Notes under the pieces: model-generated | Database searches by the model: none | What the model was told of the DNA's origin: nothing | What the model saw: only the letters and a program-made list of their open reading frames with translations | Position numbers and translations under genes: made by a program | Shown here: piece by piece, positions 6,182 to 13,923 of the stretch | Layout of the letters: every line of letters begins with the position of its first letter | Position numbering within the stretch: the first letter of the stretch is position 1 | From: Gracilaria caudata | Taxonomy: Eukaryota; Rhodophyta; Florideophyceae; Gracilariales; Gracilariaceae | Length of the DNA stretch: 13,923 nt | Direction: 5' to 3' | NCBI GenBank assembly: GCA_030374735.1 | Contig: JASCIV010000702.1 | Span: 1-13,923 of the forward strand

Positions 6182-7834
6182 TCATCCCCGATTTGTACAG
6201 CCATGTACGATATGTTGCACGGCTGCCTGCAGCCCTTTCGGCGCCAACCCCTTCTGCACGAGCACCTCGCTCACAATCTCAAGCTCATCCGCCGTACTTG
6301 TGTCTACGCTGTTGTCCCCCGCCACAAACCCGCCTGCTTCAATCTGTCTTTCAAAAAGTGCCTTCGCATTTTCACGTCGCCCGTGTCCAAACATACGGAA
6401 TTGCGATGGGCACAACGGCCCCAGCAACAACGCCTTTGACAGCTCCAAGTGTTCCCCGAAATCCACCGCAAAACCCCCGTGTTCTGCGAATAGATCCAAA
6501 ACTTGGAATCCCAACGTGAGCTCGATACACTCGTGTTGCTTTCGTGCACGCTGTTTCTGTTCGATCTTGCGCCTCATAGTAAGCTCATCAACGTACGGCA
6601 CTTGTCCACAGATCGTAGACGCCACCCACCGAGCTTGGTTTTCAAACATTGGGAAGCTTGACGTCCCGGGTGGAATAATTCCCACAAACGAAACACCCTT
6701 GAGATCGGGGTGGAATGTGTAGTCGTAGAGCTCTAGGGTGTTAGCGCCATCAGCTGGTGTTATAATCTCTTGCATCCATTCACTCAGACATGGCGCCTGT
6801 ACCTTGTAACCAGTGGCAAACACAATGGCGTCAAACTGTTCGCAACTTCCATCCACAAACTCGGCACCGTGTTCAGTTACTTCTCTCACGCCGCCCACTT
6901 TCCAGTTGAGTGATCTCCCTTCACTTATGGCATCAATCAAGGAGCCATTCACCACTGTGAACCCCAGGAAGGGCGGAACAATCAGTGGCACGTTGGGTAA
7001 TGGTGCCCCGATCTTCTCATGGTCCACGAAGAAACGCTTCATCTCCTTAAGAAGTTGCTCCGCCGTAAGCCGTCCTGCAAGCATCCTGAACAACGCATAC
7101 CGAGTGGAATAGTGCGAACACAGCATCTGTTCAGCTCTTTGCTTCACGATGATTTGACGCATCGTGCGAGTCGCCACAGTGACTGAACGCGCGCCTTCAC
7201 TTTCAGGAGCTGACAACATGTCTGCGACGGCTTCAAGAGCGGAGTGAGAGCCACCCACCATGAGCACCTTCTTACCTCGCACTTGCGACGGGTTTTTGTA
7301 CGCTGATACATGGAACTTTGTCCCCTTGAACAGAGAAATGCCCGGCATCTCCGATGGGGACGGCATATACGGTGTGTCAAAGTTGCCGGTTGCCACGATA
7401 ACGTGGTCAAACGTTTGTTCTAAAGACTCGCCATCGTTTTCTCCATTGTACCGCACCACGAACGTTCTGGGAGAGCTGCCTTTCACAACATCCACGCATG
7501 TTACAGTTGTTCCAAACAAAACGTGATCCAACAAATTCCTGTCCTTCGTGAATTCACACAAATAATGGTACATGTCCGGCTTGGAAACGCACAGGTTCTG
7601 GTGTGGTCCCGAGCTGTCTTTTCCGATTCGGGCTGGTTGATAGTCGGAGTAGAACATTTCAAACACGGCGGTATTCGTGGTAAGATTGTCAAACACTGGT
7701 GTATCCTGGGTGGACCATATTCCTCCGGGCTTGGTCCTGCGTTCAAAGACCACAAAGTGCAGCGATTGTTCAACACACGCGGAGGCGGCCGCGATACCAG
7801 ATATTCCGAAGCCGATAATGGCCACTCGCGTCAT
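6182..7834 (-). CDS. FMO-like flavin- and NADPH-dependent monooxygenase
   Basis: Probably oxygenates a soft nucleophile (N or S) or a related small molecule using FAD, NADPH and O2. The protein has 550 residues from an ATG in good context (CCACCATGA). The FAD loop GFGISG is at 8-13, followed by ERRTKPGGIW (31-40). The first ATG motif is at 148-150. The FMO fingerprint FxGxxxHxxxY is intact at 169-179 (FKGTKFHVSAY). The NADPH loop GGSHSA is at 194-199, the second ATGY motif at 340-343, and PPGTSSFPMFENQARW at 388-403 matches the FMO C-terminal region. This is complete for group B monooxygenases; the substrate cannot be told. There is no signal peptide and no intron. Base composition is far less GC-rich than the genes to the left. 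Confidence 0.93.
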   Translation of the reverse strand: MTRVAIIGFGISGIAAASACVEQSLHFVVFERRTKPGGIWSTQDTPVFDNLTTNTAVFEMFYSDYQPARIGKDSSGPHQNLCVSKPDMYHYLCEFTKDRNLLDHVLFGTTVTCVDVVKGSSPRTFVVRYNGENDGESLEQTFDHVIVATGNFDTPYMPSPSEMPGISLFKGTKFHVSAYKNPSQVRGKKVLMVGGSHSALEAVADMLSAPESEGARSVTVATRTMRQIIVKQRAEQMLCSHYSTRYALFRMLAGRLTAEQLLKEMKRFFVDHEKIGAPLPNVPLIVPPFLGFTVVNGSLIDAISEGRSLNWKVGGVREVTEHGAEFVDGSCEQFDAIVFATGYKVQAPCLSEWMQEIITPADGANTLELYDYTFHPDLKGVSFVGIIPPGTSSFPMFENQARWVASTICGQVPYVDELTMRRKIEQKQRARKQHECIELTLGFQVLDLFAEHGGFAVDFGEHLELSKALLLGPLCPSQFRMFGHGRRENAKALFERQIEAGGFVAGDNSVDTSTADELEIVSEVLVQKGLAPKGLQAAVQHIVHGCTNRG

Positions 7835-8555
7835 GGTGGCAGATGGTCGTCTGGAGGACGGATGAAGGTGAACGGAGAGGGTCGTAAACTGGGCATTCGA
7901 GCGATGGATGGGTGCTTGAATGAATGAAAGAGAGTGGCTGATATCTACCTAGTTGTTGCAGATATGAGGGATACGTTAGTGGGAGATCAACTGTGGATGC
8001 TCAAGGAAGCATGTTGTGTTTGCGCCGTTTCCATTGGCTACCCTGCGTGTGAGAAGTTTTCCTGCGTCTGACTAATGTTATGTACCAATGAAAGCGCAGA
8101 ACGTTTACAAACAGCAGTTGAATCAAGTTGATGAATCTCATGTTTGTTTTACAACTTCTCGCGACGAATGCCTACCCGCCCTATCTGCGTTTCGTCATCA
8201 CGGTGGGTGGATTAGACAGAGGAAGCAAGGCGGAAAGGGTATCGTAGTTACAGCGTTAGAGAAACGTTCTGCCTGCGCCGTTGGTAACTTTCGGCGGCGC
8301 TCCTTGCTCGGAACGCCGATAGGGATTGTATGATGAGCTTAGTGTCTGTTCGATCGTCCTTCATGTCGTGATGCGTCGAACGAAAACCTACTACGAGTTG
8401 TCATTGCCTGTAGTGTTCTATACTCATTAAGTTTACCTCAACAAGCCATGCAAAACATACACTATGACGCATGTACGGGCGGCGTATCGCGACGCGTAGA
8501 GCAATGCGCTGCATGACATTCCTTCTCCAGTCTCGGCCATCCACCACGGCCGCCA
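7835..8555. other. Region upstream of the FMO gene without a secure gene
   Basis: About 720 bp of moderate GC. Two CCAAT boxes in opposite orientation (ATTGG at 8033-8037, CCAAT at 8085-8089) lie 200-250 bp upstream of the FMO start and may belong to its promoter. A small + strand open frame (8088-8333, 81 residues) resembles nothing I recognise and lacks a convincing coding pattern. No tRNA was recognised. Confidence 0.4.
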
Positions 8556-9230
8556 CTACCTCCAGCTCCTCCATCGCGGCCGCAATGCGGGGCGTCCCAA
8601 CTTCACAACCTCAGTCTGCCCGCACTGCTGTTCGTCGTCCCAGTGAGCTGCATTCATCGCCCACATCGCCACATCGCGCCGCTTCCTTGCAGCCACGCTC
8701 CGTACGCTGTTTCTCTCCCAGAGCCTTTTTATTTGCAAAACTTTCTTCCGGAGTGAGCACATCCTGCACGCACTGCGCCCACGCAGCCGCCCAGATGGGA
8801 CAGGAGCCGTTCTTCGTCGACCGCGTCCTTCGTCATATCGCATTCCGAAAGCACAACTGCGCTCCGATGCTGTTGTGTGAGAAGAGAGCAGAGTACCATC
8901 AGGTATGAAGGTTACCATTTCAAATCTGTTGCAGCACGCAACCTTAATGAGGTACTATACCTTCGTCGAGATCGATCACTATGCATCTGTACGTCGAGTG
9001 TTGATTGGAGCGCGCGAGCCAAAGATCTCCGCCTCTGCATTGCTCGCGGCCTCGTCCTCTACCAAAGTGAAGCGCTCCCTCAGCTTTCCTGGCTCCCAAA
9101 TGTACGAAGGTTTTAGCCCTCTCTTCACCCCCGAGGCCCCTTCAGCCTTCGCCGTCCGTTGTACTAATCTTGTTGAAAATGCCAACTCGCCTCCCTTCTC
9201 CGCCAGTGTGAGGCTTTCACTTCCGTTTGC
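8556..9230 (-). pseudogene. Coding-like minus-strand fragments in three frames (degraded or multi-exon gene)
   Basis: Consecutive minus-strand segments have purine-first codons and protein-like sequence but switch frame. Segment 1, open 9230-8979 with no ATG, includes RGLKPSYIWEPGKLRERF and then an acidic run. Segment 2 is a complete 56-residue frame, 8899-8729 (start MVLCSLLTQQ). Segment 3, open 8832-8611, includes AQCVQDVLTPEESFANKK and ends AVRAD. The remaining frame is open as a 120-residue ORF, 8918-8556. Possible splice sites exist (acceptor AACAG before 8869, preceded by a pyrimidine-rich tract) but no full model joins all pieces cleanly. I do not recognise the family. It may be a decayed gene, a small spliced gene, or chance. 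Confidence 0.3.
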
Positions 9231-9327
9231 TCAGCACCACTTTACGCTTTCGTCTCTAATTTCACACCTCTCCTAGTCTCCGAGACCGCTCAAGCCTTCG
9301 CTAACCATTCTAACCACGGCTTTGACA
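9231..9327. promoter_or_regulatory. Short upstream region of the giant Sel1-repeat gene
   Basis: In-frame stop TAG at 9274-9276 precedes the chosen ATG. The stretch is CT-rich and holds no TATA box. If the coding-like fragments on the minus strand are expressed, this is a very tight divergent promoter. Confidence 0.3.
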
Positions 9328-12300
9328 ATGGAGCTTGCCTCCCTTAGCGACAAATGGTACATCGTGTACTCCGCATACCTTGCAGCGTTCTTGCCATGGA
9401 CTGCGTTCGCCGCCAAGGACTTCATCAGCGTCGAGTGGAAAACTGTTTACCACACGCGCATTGCAGGTTACATCAACCTCTTTTGCTCAATTATCCCGGC
9501 GTTTTATATTCTGTTTTACTGCGCCATTCAGTTTGCCGCGGAAGATCAGAAAGAAGGAAGTGCTGCGGTTATTGCGCTGTTATTTGCATTGCTCCATGGA
9601 GCTCGTTCGAGCTGGGGTCTATGGCAGCTTCATGTATTCCGCTCATGGTGCGCGGAGAGCATGGATGCGCTGCGGGAGATGGGTGTCTCGTTCAGGTTCT
9701 CTGACAAGGAACGACGCGATTTGTTTAAGTATGAGAAACATTCGTGGGTATTGGCAGATGAGGTTCTAGTGAACAGCAGCATTGTCGACAATCAACTGTT
9801 TCATGGAGATGTAAAAAGCTATGTGCGGTACGCTGGCTCCGTAGATTTGCGAGTTCCAACATCACCTCGTCGTTTAACATGTTTGCACACAGTTTTCTTG
9901 GTGTGGAGGTACATTGCACTGTGGTGGAAGGGGTTGTTGTGTGCGTGTTTGATGATAGTGGACGGGATGCTGTTCATGGTGGGTGCGAGGACCAGTGGGA
10001 AACTGCAGCAGGTGCTGAAGGAACCTGCTGAGGTGTGGGTCAACTGGGCGGTTGCGTTTTCAGCTCAGGGGCTAAGGATGTGGATGTCAGAATTCAGTGC
10101 TTCTGTGAACCCGAGGGTCTTGGAAGAAGGAGGGAAAAGGGGAAAGAATTTGGAAGACTGGCGGAGACGGGCAGCGTATTATGCATCTGAGGTGCTTTCA
10201 GCAAGTATCATGCAAGTGTGGCCAGAGATAGAGGCGGAAGCGGGTAATGACATGGGGCCCGAGTGGCCGATGGTGTGGAGCGGATGGAAGGAAAAGTCGA
10301 TGATGCATTCGGGAAGAGTTGTGAAGAGCGACCTGCTGGAACATGCGATGCGAAGCGGGGAAGGGCTACCGTTTGGTGTAAAACATGATGAGCTTTTAGA
10401 AGACGAGGAGGGATGGGGAGGTGAGATTGGATACGGTGCATTCAGGCGACAATTGGCGAGCAAGATAGGGCGATTGGATGTTAGAAAGGAGTTCTGTTCT
10501 GAGATTGGAAAGCTTGACGTGAACATGTTGGAGTGGCTGGCGATCCTTTTATACCTAGGGAGGCATTCAATGAAGATGAGAAAGAAGAGCAAGAGAGAGT
10601 TTCTTGGTGGTGAAGAAGATATGAGAGGGGCAGATGAGTGGGGTGGGAGGGGGGCGAATGAGAGAGAGGATAGTATGTGTGAGAATGATGATGGGAGAAT
10701 CGACCAGGCACTGATAAATTTGAGACAACAACTGTCACTACCTTTGAAAGCCGAAGCAAGGAGTAATCTAGGTGAAGGAGAAAGGATGACGGAGGAGACA
10801 GCAATTGTGCCTTCGTTCCCCTTTTCAACAAGATGGAGGTATGCTAGGTCGAGGAACAGACACGTGCTGAAGGTTGGGGAAGTTGTGGATATCTGGTTGG
10901 CGCTGGTCGCCGGAGATGGCTTACAGTTCATGTTGACGTTAAGGAACAAGTGGGCGAGAGTGTTTAATGGTAGGTCCTTGGAGGGCATGGGTGAAGAGAA
11001 CGGGGTTGGAGAGTCGAATGTTGAAATGGAAGCAAACGATGACCATGGAAAGAAGGAAGAGGGGTCTGATGCTCACAAGCGAGATTTTCAGAGAAGGTTG
11101 GAGAAAGCTAGGCTACGATACCAATTTGGTGATGAGAAATGCATTTGCCACTGGGGTATGAACTTTGGCATGACATTCATGGGGTACCGAATGGAGACGG
11201 TTCGTTCATACCTGGCGCAGTGGGTGTACAGAATGAAAAGCAGAATGAAGGGCGGGGAAGAGGTATCAACATTGGCGTCAAGGTTCCGCAGCTGTGTTGG
11301 TGGTACTCCAGAAAGCGGAGGTGAAGCAGACCGGAGGCGGATTGATCTGAGCGCGACACTTTCTCGCAGCCTGCAGTGTGGGGAAGTAAGTGCAACGGTT
11401 TTGTCGAGACAGTTTCATATTCGACTGTTATGGGACCTACAAGAGCACTTTGAAAGGAAGATAGAGAGTTGGATGGGATGCGAAGAAGACGGTGTCTCGG
11501 AGTATGGCCCCGAAAGCGTGGATCTAATAGCGCTATGTCTGCTATCCTTTCCGTCAATCAAGGTGAAGGTACAACAAGGGAATGTAGAAAGGCAAGATGT
11601 TGTGACAAGAACAAGGGAGTGGTACGGAATTCAGACTGGATGCTGGTCGCCGAAAAAGACGGAGGCCAGAACGACGAAAGATATTGTTACAAGAATGGAA
11701 GTTGTGATTGAACCGGTTTGTGGACCTCAGGATTGCAGAATGAGGATTCGTTTTGATATGGGTGAAGGTGGTACCGGGACTGCGGCGATGTTGTCATTGT
11801 GCTTTGAGAATGAAGAGGAGTTTGCTTGGGAATGGTGGCGAGACGCGTTTATTGGGCGACTGGAGGGCATGAAAGAGTGGCAAGAAGAACATTATCTGGA
11901 CTGTCCGCTAGGAGTAGTAGCGTCGTCTGGAAAGATGGATGCAGAGTTCGAGGGGTACTGGACGGTGACGAAGGAAGAGTTTCTGGTGTGGAGCGGATGG
12001 AAACCGTTCCGGACTGAGATATGTATGTGTGAGCTGAAACATAATTCGTTGCTAAAGAGAAAAGGACCAATCCAGGGACTGGAACCTCTGCATATTGATT
12101 CCGGTTTTGGAACCGATTACTTCAGCTTTTCGAAACAGGCGAAATGTCGTGTATCTTACGAAGAGGCGGAGTCTGCAGTCCTTTTACATGCGATGAGCAT
12201 GATTCGAGATGCGATATGTCAATGCTCGAGGGTCAACGTTAATGAGCAAGGAGCTGGGTCTAGTGATATTGAGGATGGGGAGAAGGAGAACCTGGTAGCG

Positions 12301-13923
12301 ATGGCGGAGGAACTGAGCACAGGAGGCGGTGCTGACGTGCGGAGGGCGTTATTGCTGTACGAGACGGCTGTAGGGGAGCTTGGGAACGAAGAGGCACTGG
12401 AGAAGGGTGTGGAGTTCATTCTTGGAAACAGGCGAATTTCGGATGTACGGGCGACTGAGTTGGTTCACATGTTTGTGAGCTATGTCGTTCCGTCTGGTGG
12501 GTTTACAGAATCAAGAATGGAACCGGGAGCTTATGAGAAACTGAGAGGGGTGGTGTTGAGTACATGCAGAAGACTTGTGTTGCAGTGCGAGTTGTCTGAG
12601 AGAGAAAACAGACTATATGATACAATACTACTGTTATCGATATATGCGAACAGGGATGGGCAGGAAGAGACTCGAGCTCTGATGGAGATTTTGTTATGTC
12701 GTTCAGAGACGTTCCATGCCGTGTATCAGTATGCTCTGAATTACAAAATGGCTTTGGTTGCGAAGAGTACGGGCACGTCAGGATGGGAAGGAAAGGTATT
12801 GAACGAGGGCCAAGAATGTTTAAGAAGCAAAACTGGTTCCAAGAGTACTCCCGAAGGTCGCGAGCATGACTGGTATTACTTGGTACGTCTACTTGAGAGA
12901 TCTGCACAGGAAGGCCATGACTGTAGTGCAATGAATACGCTAGCAATTGTACTGATGACGGGCGCGGGGGCGGTAGCGCCGGATGCTGTACGTGCAAAAC
13001 GGCTCTACGAGAGGGCGATCGAGGAAGGTGGGCATATAACTGCAATGTACAACCTGGGAAGTCTTTTGAAGAATGGCGCGGACGGGGTGGCGGTGGATGC
13101 TGTTTGTACACAACGATTGTGGGAGAGGGCGATCGAGGAGGGTGGGGATGTGAATGCAATGGTAAAGCTAGGACATCTTCTATACACTGGCGCGGACGGG
13201 GTGGCGGTGGATGCTGTTCGTACACAACGGTTGTGGGAGAGGGCGATCGAGGAAGGTGGGCATGTGGGTACAATGGTGAATCTGGGAGCGCTTCTATACA
13301 ATGGCGCGGACGGGGTGGGGGTTGATGCTGTTCGTGCACAACGGTTGTGGGAGAGGGCGATTGAGGAAGGCGGGGATGTACTTGCAATGGTGCATCTAGG
13401 ACATCTTCTATGGAATGGCGCGGACGGGGTGGTGGTGGATGCTGTACGTGCACATCGGCTTTACGAGAGGGCGATCGAGGAAGGTGGGCACGTGGGTGCA
13501 ATGGTGGATCTGGGACTGCTTCTGAAGAATGGGGAGGACGGGGTGGCGGTGGATGCTGTTCGTGCACAACGGTTGTGGGAGAGGGCCATCGAGGAGGGTG
13601 GAGATGTCAATGCAATGGTAGAGCTAGGACATCTTCTATGCACTGGCGCGGACGGGGTGGCGGTGGATGCTGTTCGTACACAACGGTTGTGGGAGAGGGC
13701 GATCGAGGAAGGTGGGCATGTGGGTGCAATGGTGAATCTGGGAGTGCTCCTACACACTGGCGCGGACGGGGTGGCTGTGGATGCTGTTCGTGCACAACGG
13801 TTGTGGGAGAGGGCCATCGAGGAGGGTGGGCACGTGGGTGCAATGGTAGAGCTAGGACATCTTCTATACACTGGCGCGGACGGGGTGGCGGTGGATGCTG
13901 TTCGTACACAACGGTTGTGGGAG
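9328..13923 (+). CDS. Very large membrane-anchored Sel1-repeat protein (3' end outside the window)
   Basis: One uninterrupted frame of 1532 codons runs from the first ATG after an in-frame stop (context ACAATGG) to the window edge. Hydrophobic segments lie at about 11-28, 47-70, 77-90 and 184-220, suggesting a multi-pass membrane N terminus. Residues about 230-1170 match no family I know. They are tryptophan-rich, with acidic/basic low-complexity parts (about 410-460) and the motif VWSGWK twice (316-321 and 887-892). A diverged Sel1-like unit is near 999-1035, a degenerate one at 1174-1211, and from 1212 an array of regular 38-residue units runs to the edge. Sel1 repeats are helical scaffolds for protein binding, so a membrane-tethered adaptor is plausible; this is inference. 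Codon choice changes within the gene: the first roughly 110 codons favour C-ending codons, the rest are purine-rich. Confidence 0.85.
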   Translation, partial: MELASLSDKWYIVYSAYLAAFLPWTAFAAKDFISVEWKTVYHTRIAGYINLFCSIIPAFYILFYCAIQFAAEDQKEGSAAVIALLFALLHGARSSWGLWQLHVFRSWCAESMDALREMGVSFRFSDKERRDLFKYEKHSWVLADEVLVNSSIVDNQLFHGDVKSYVRYAGSVDLRVPTSPRRLTCLHTVFLVWRYIALWWKGLLCACLMIVDGMLFMVGARTSGKLQQVLKEPAEVWVNWAVAFSAQGLRMWMSEFSASVNPRVLEEGGKRGKNLEDWRRRAAYYASEVLSASIMQVWPEIEAEAGNDMGPEWPMVWSGWKEKSMMHSGRVVKSDLLEHAMRSGEGLPFGVKHDELLEDEEGWGGEIGYGAFRRQLASKIGRLDVRKEFCSEIGKLDVNMLEWLAILLYLGRHSMKMRKKSKREFLGGEEDMRGADEWGGRGANEREDSMCENDDGRIDQALINLRQQLSLPLKAEARSNLGEGERMTEETAIVPSFPFSTRWRYARSRNRHVLKVGEVVDIWLALVAGDGLQFMLTLRNKWARVFNGRSLEGMGEENGVGESNVEMEANDDHGKKEEGSDAHKRDFQRRLEKARLRYQFGDEKCICHWGMNFGMTFMGYRMETVRSYLAQWVYRMKSRMKGGEEVSTLASRFRSCVGGTPESGGEADRRRIDLSATLSRSLQCGEVSATVLSRQFHIRLLWDLQEHFERKIESWMGCEEDGVSEYGPESVDLIALCLLSFPSIKVKVQQGNVERQDVVTRTREWYGIQTGCWSPKKTEARTTKDIVTRMEVVIEPVCGPQDCRMRIRFDMGEGGTGTAAMLSLCFENEEEFAWEWWRDAFIGRLEGMKEWQEEHYLDCPLGVVASSGKMDAEFEGYWTVTKEEFLVWSGWKPFRTEICMCELKHNSLLKRKGPIQGLEPLHIDSGFGTDYFSFSKQAKCRVSYEEAESAVLLHAMSMIRDAICQCSRVNVNEQGAGSSDIEDGEKENLVAMAEELSTGGGADVRRALLLYETAVGELGNEEALEKGVEFILGNRRISDVRATELVHMFVSYVVPSGGFTESRMEPGAYEKLRGVVLSTCRRLVLQCELSERENRLYDTILLLSIYANRDGQEETRALMEILLCRSETFHAVYQYALNYKMALVAKSTGTSGWEGKVLNEGQECLRSKTGSKSTPEGREHDWYYLVRLLERSAQEGHDCSAMNTLAIVLMTGAGAVAPDAVRAKRLYERAIEEGGHITAMYNLGSLLKNGADGVAVDAVCTQRLWERAIEEGGDVNAMVKLGHLLYTGADGVAVDAVRTQRLWERAIEEGGHVGTMVNLGALLYNGADGVGVDAVRAQRLWERAIEEGGDVLAMVHLGHLLWNGADGVVVDAVRAHRLYERAIEEGGHVGAMVDLGLLLKNGEDGVAVDAVRAQRLWERAIEEGGDVNAMVELGHLLCTGADGVAVDAVRTQRLWERAIEEGGHVGAMVNLGVLLHTGADGVAVDAVRAQRLWERAIEEGGHVGAMVELGHLLYTGADGVAVDAVRTQRLWE
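12847..13923 (+). repeat. Tandem 114-bp Sel1-repeat array, open at the right edge
   Basis: Units start at 12961, 13075, 13189, 13303, 13417, 13531, 13645, 13759 and 13873 (the last partial), always 114 bp apart, so the array stays in frame at 38 residues per unit. A degenerate unit precedes at 12847. The consensus is GADGVAVDAVRAQRLWERA, then IEEGG, then a second helix of the type AMVNLGxLL, matching the A...LG..L..G..V..D...A..L...A...G pattern of Sel1. Units are almost identical in the first half, implying recent expansion or homogenisation. Odd units carry NLG- or DLG-type second helices and even units end LGHLL, giving a two-unit pattern. Confidence 0.95.

Noticed and set aside
6043..6722. 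+ strand frames opposite the end of the FMO gene
   Set aside because: They are antisense to an FMO with all cofactor motifs intact, and are rich in serine and proline as expected of shadows.
8088..8333. 81-residue + strand open frame
   Set aside because: No recognisable domain, no coding periodicity that I could see, and no clear promoter.
8471..8908. 145-residue + strand frame with a basic Ser/Arg-rich start resembling a presequence, followed by a donor-like GTATGA
   Set aside because: Codon pattern favours the minus strand in the same interval, and no homology is recognised; kept only as an alternative to the minus-strand fragments.
12503..13909. Long proline-rich open frames antisense to the Sel1 array
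   Set aside because: The 114-bp period is a multiple of three, so one stop-free unit keeps the antisense frame open throughout. The sense strand gives the real Sel1 pattern and continues far upstream.

Overview
The window looks like nuclear DNA from a compact eukaryotic genome. It encodes cytosol-type malate dehydrogenase, a complex I LYR subunit with a presequence, the ER proteins DAD1/OST2 and ALG14, a secreted kelch protein split by a GT-AG intron, an FMO-type monooxygenase, and the 5' part of a very large Sel1-repeat protein. Nearly intronless genes with overlapping 3' ends suit a compact protist or alga (a unicellular or red alga is possible), but the sequence does not settle the lineage.

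Layout. 1-5582 is a very GC-rich, CGCG-rich block with genes strictly alternating in strand: malate dehydrogenase (+, 558-1559), NDUFA6-like (-, 1615-2304), DAD1 (+, 2691-3038), ALG14 (-, 3050-3766), kelch protein (+, two exons, 4464-5582). Right after the kelch stop the composition drops to moderate GC. 5583-6181 is a gene-poor, AT-richer spacer. An FMO-like flavoprotein (-) fills 6182-7834. 7835-9327 has no secure gene, but on the minus strand it carries coding-like fragments in all three frames (about 8556-9230) that may be a broken or multi-exon gene. From 9328 a single open frame of 1532 codons runs off the right edge: a membrane-anchored N terminus, a long unrecognised middle, and a C-terminal array of 38-residue Sel1-like repeats still continuing at the window end.

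Functional grouping. The two tight convergent pairs each join related functions: malate dehydrogenase with a complex I subunit (NADH metabolism), and DAD1 with ALG14 (ER N-glycosylation). The most striking structure is at these junctions. In both, the two opposing stop codons sit at mirror-image positions inside one short palindrome (1601-1621 and 3034-3054). At the first junction a 16-bp unit has also been tandemly copied, so that the malate dehydrogenase stop now lies 48 bp before its palindromic counterpart. Poly(A)-signal-like hexamers lie inside the opposing coding regions, implying overlapping antisense 3' ends.

The other main item for follow-up is the giant Sel1-repeat protein. Its repeats form a two-unit (228-bp) higher-order pattern, and codon choice shifts sharply within the gene.
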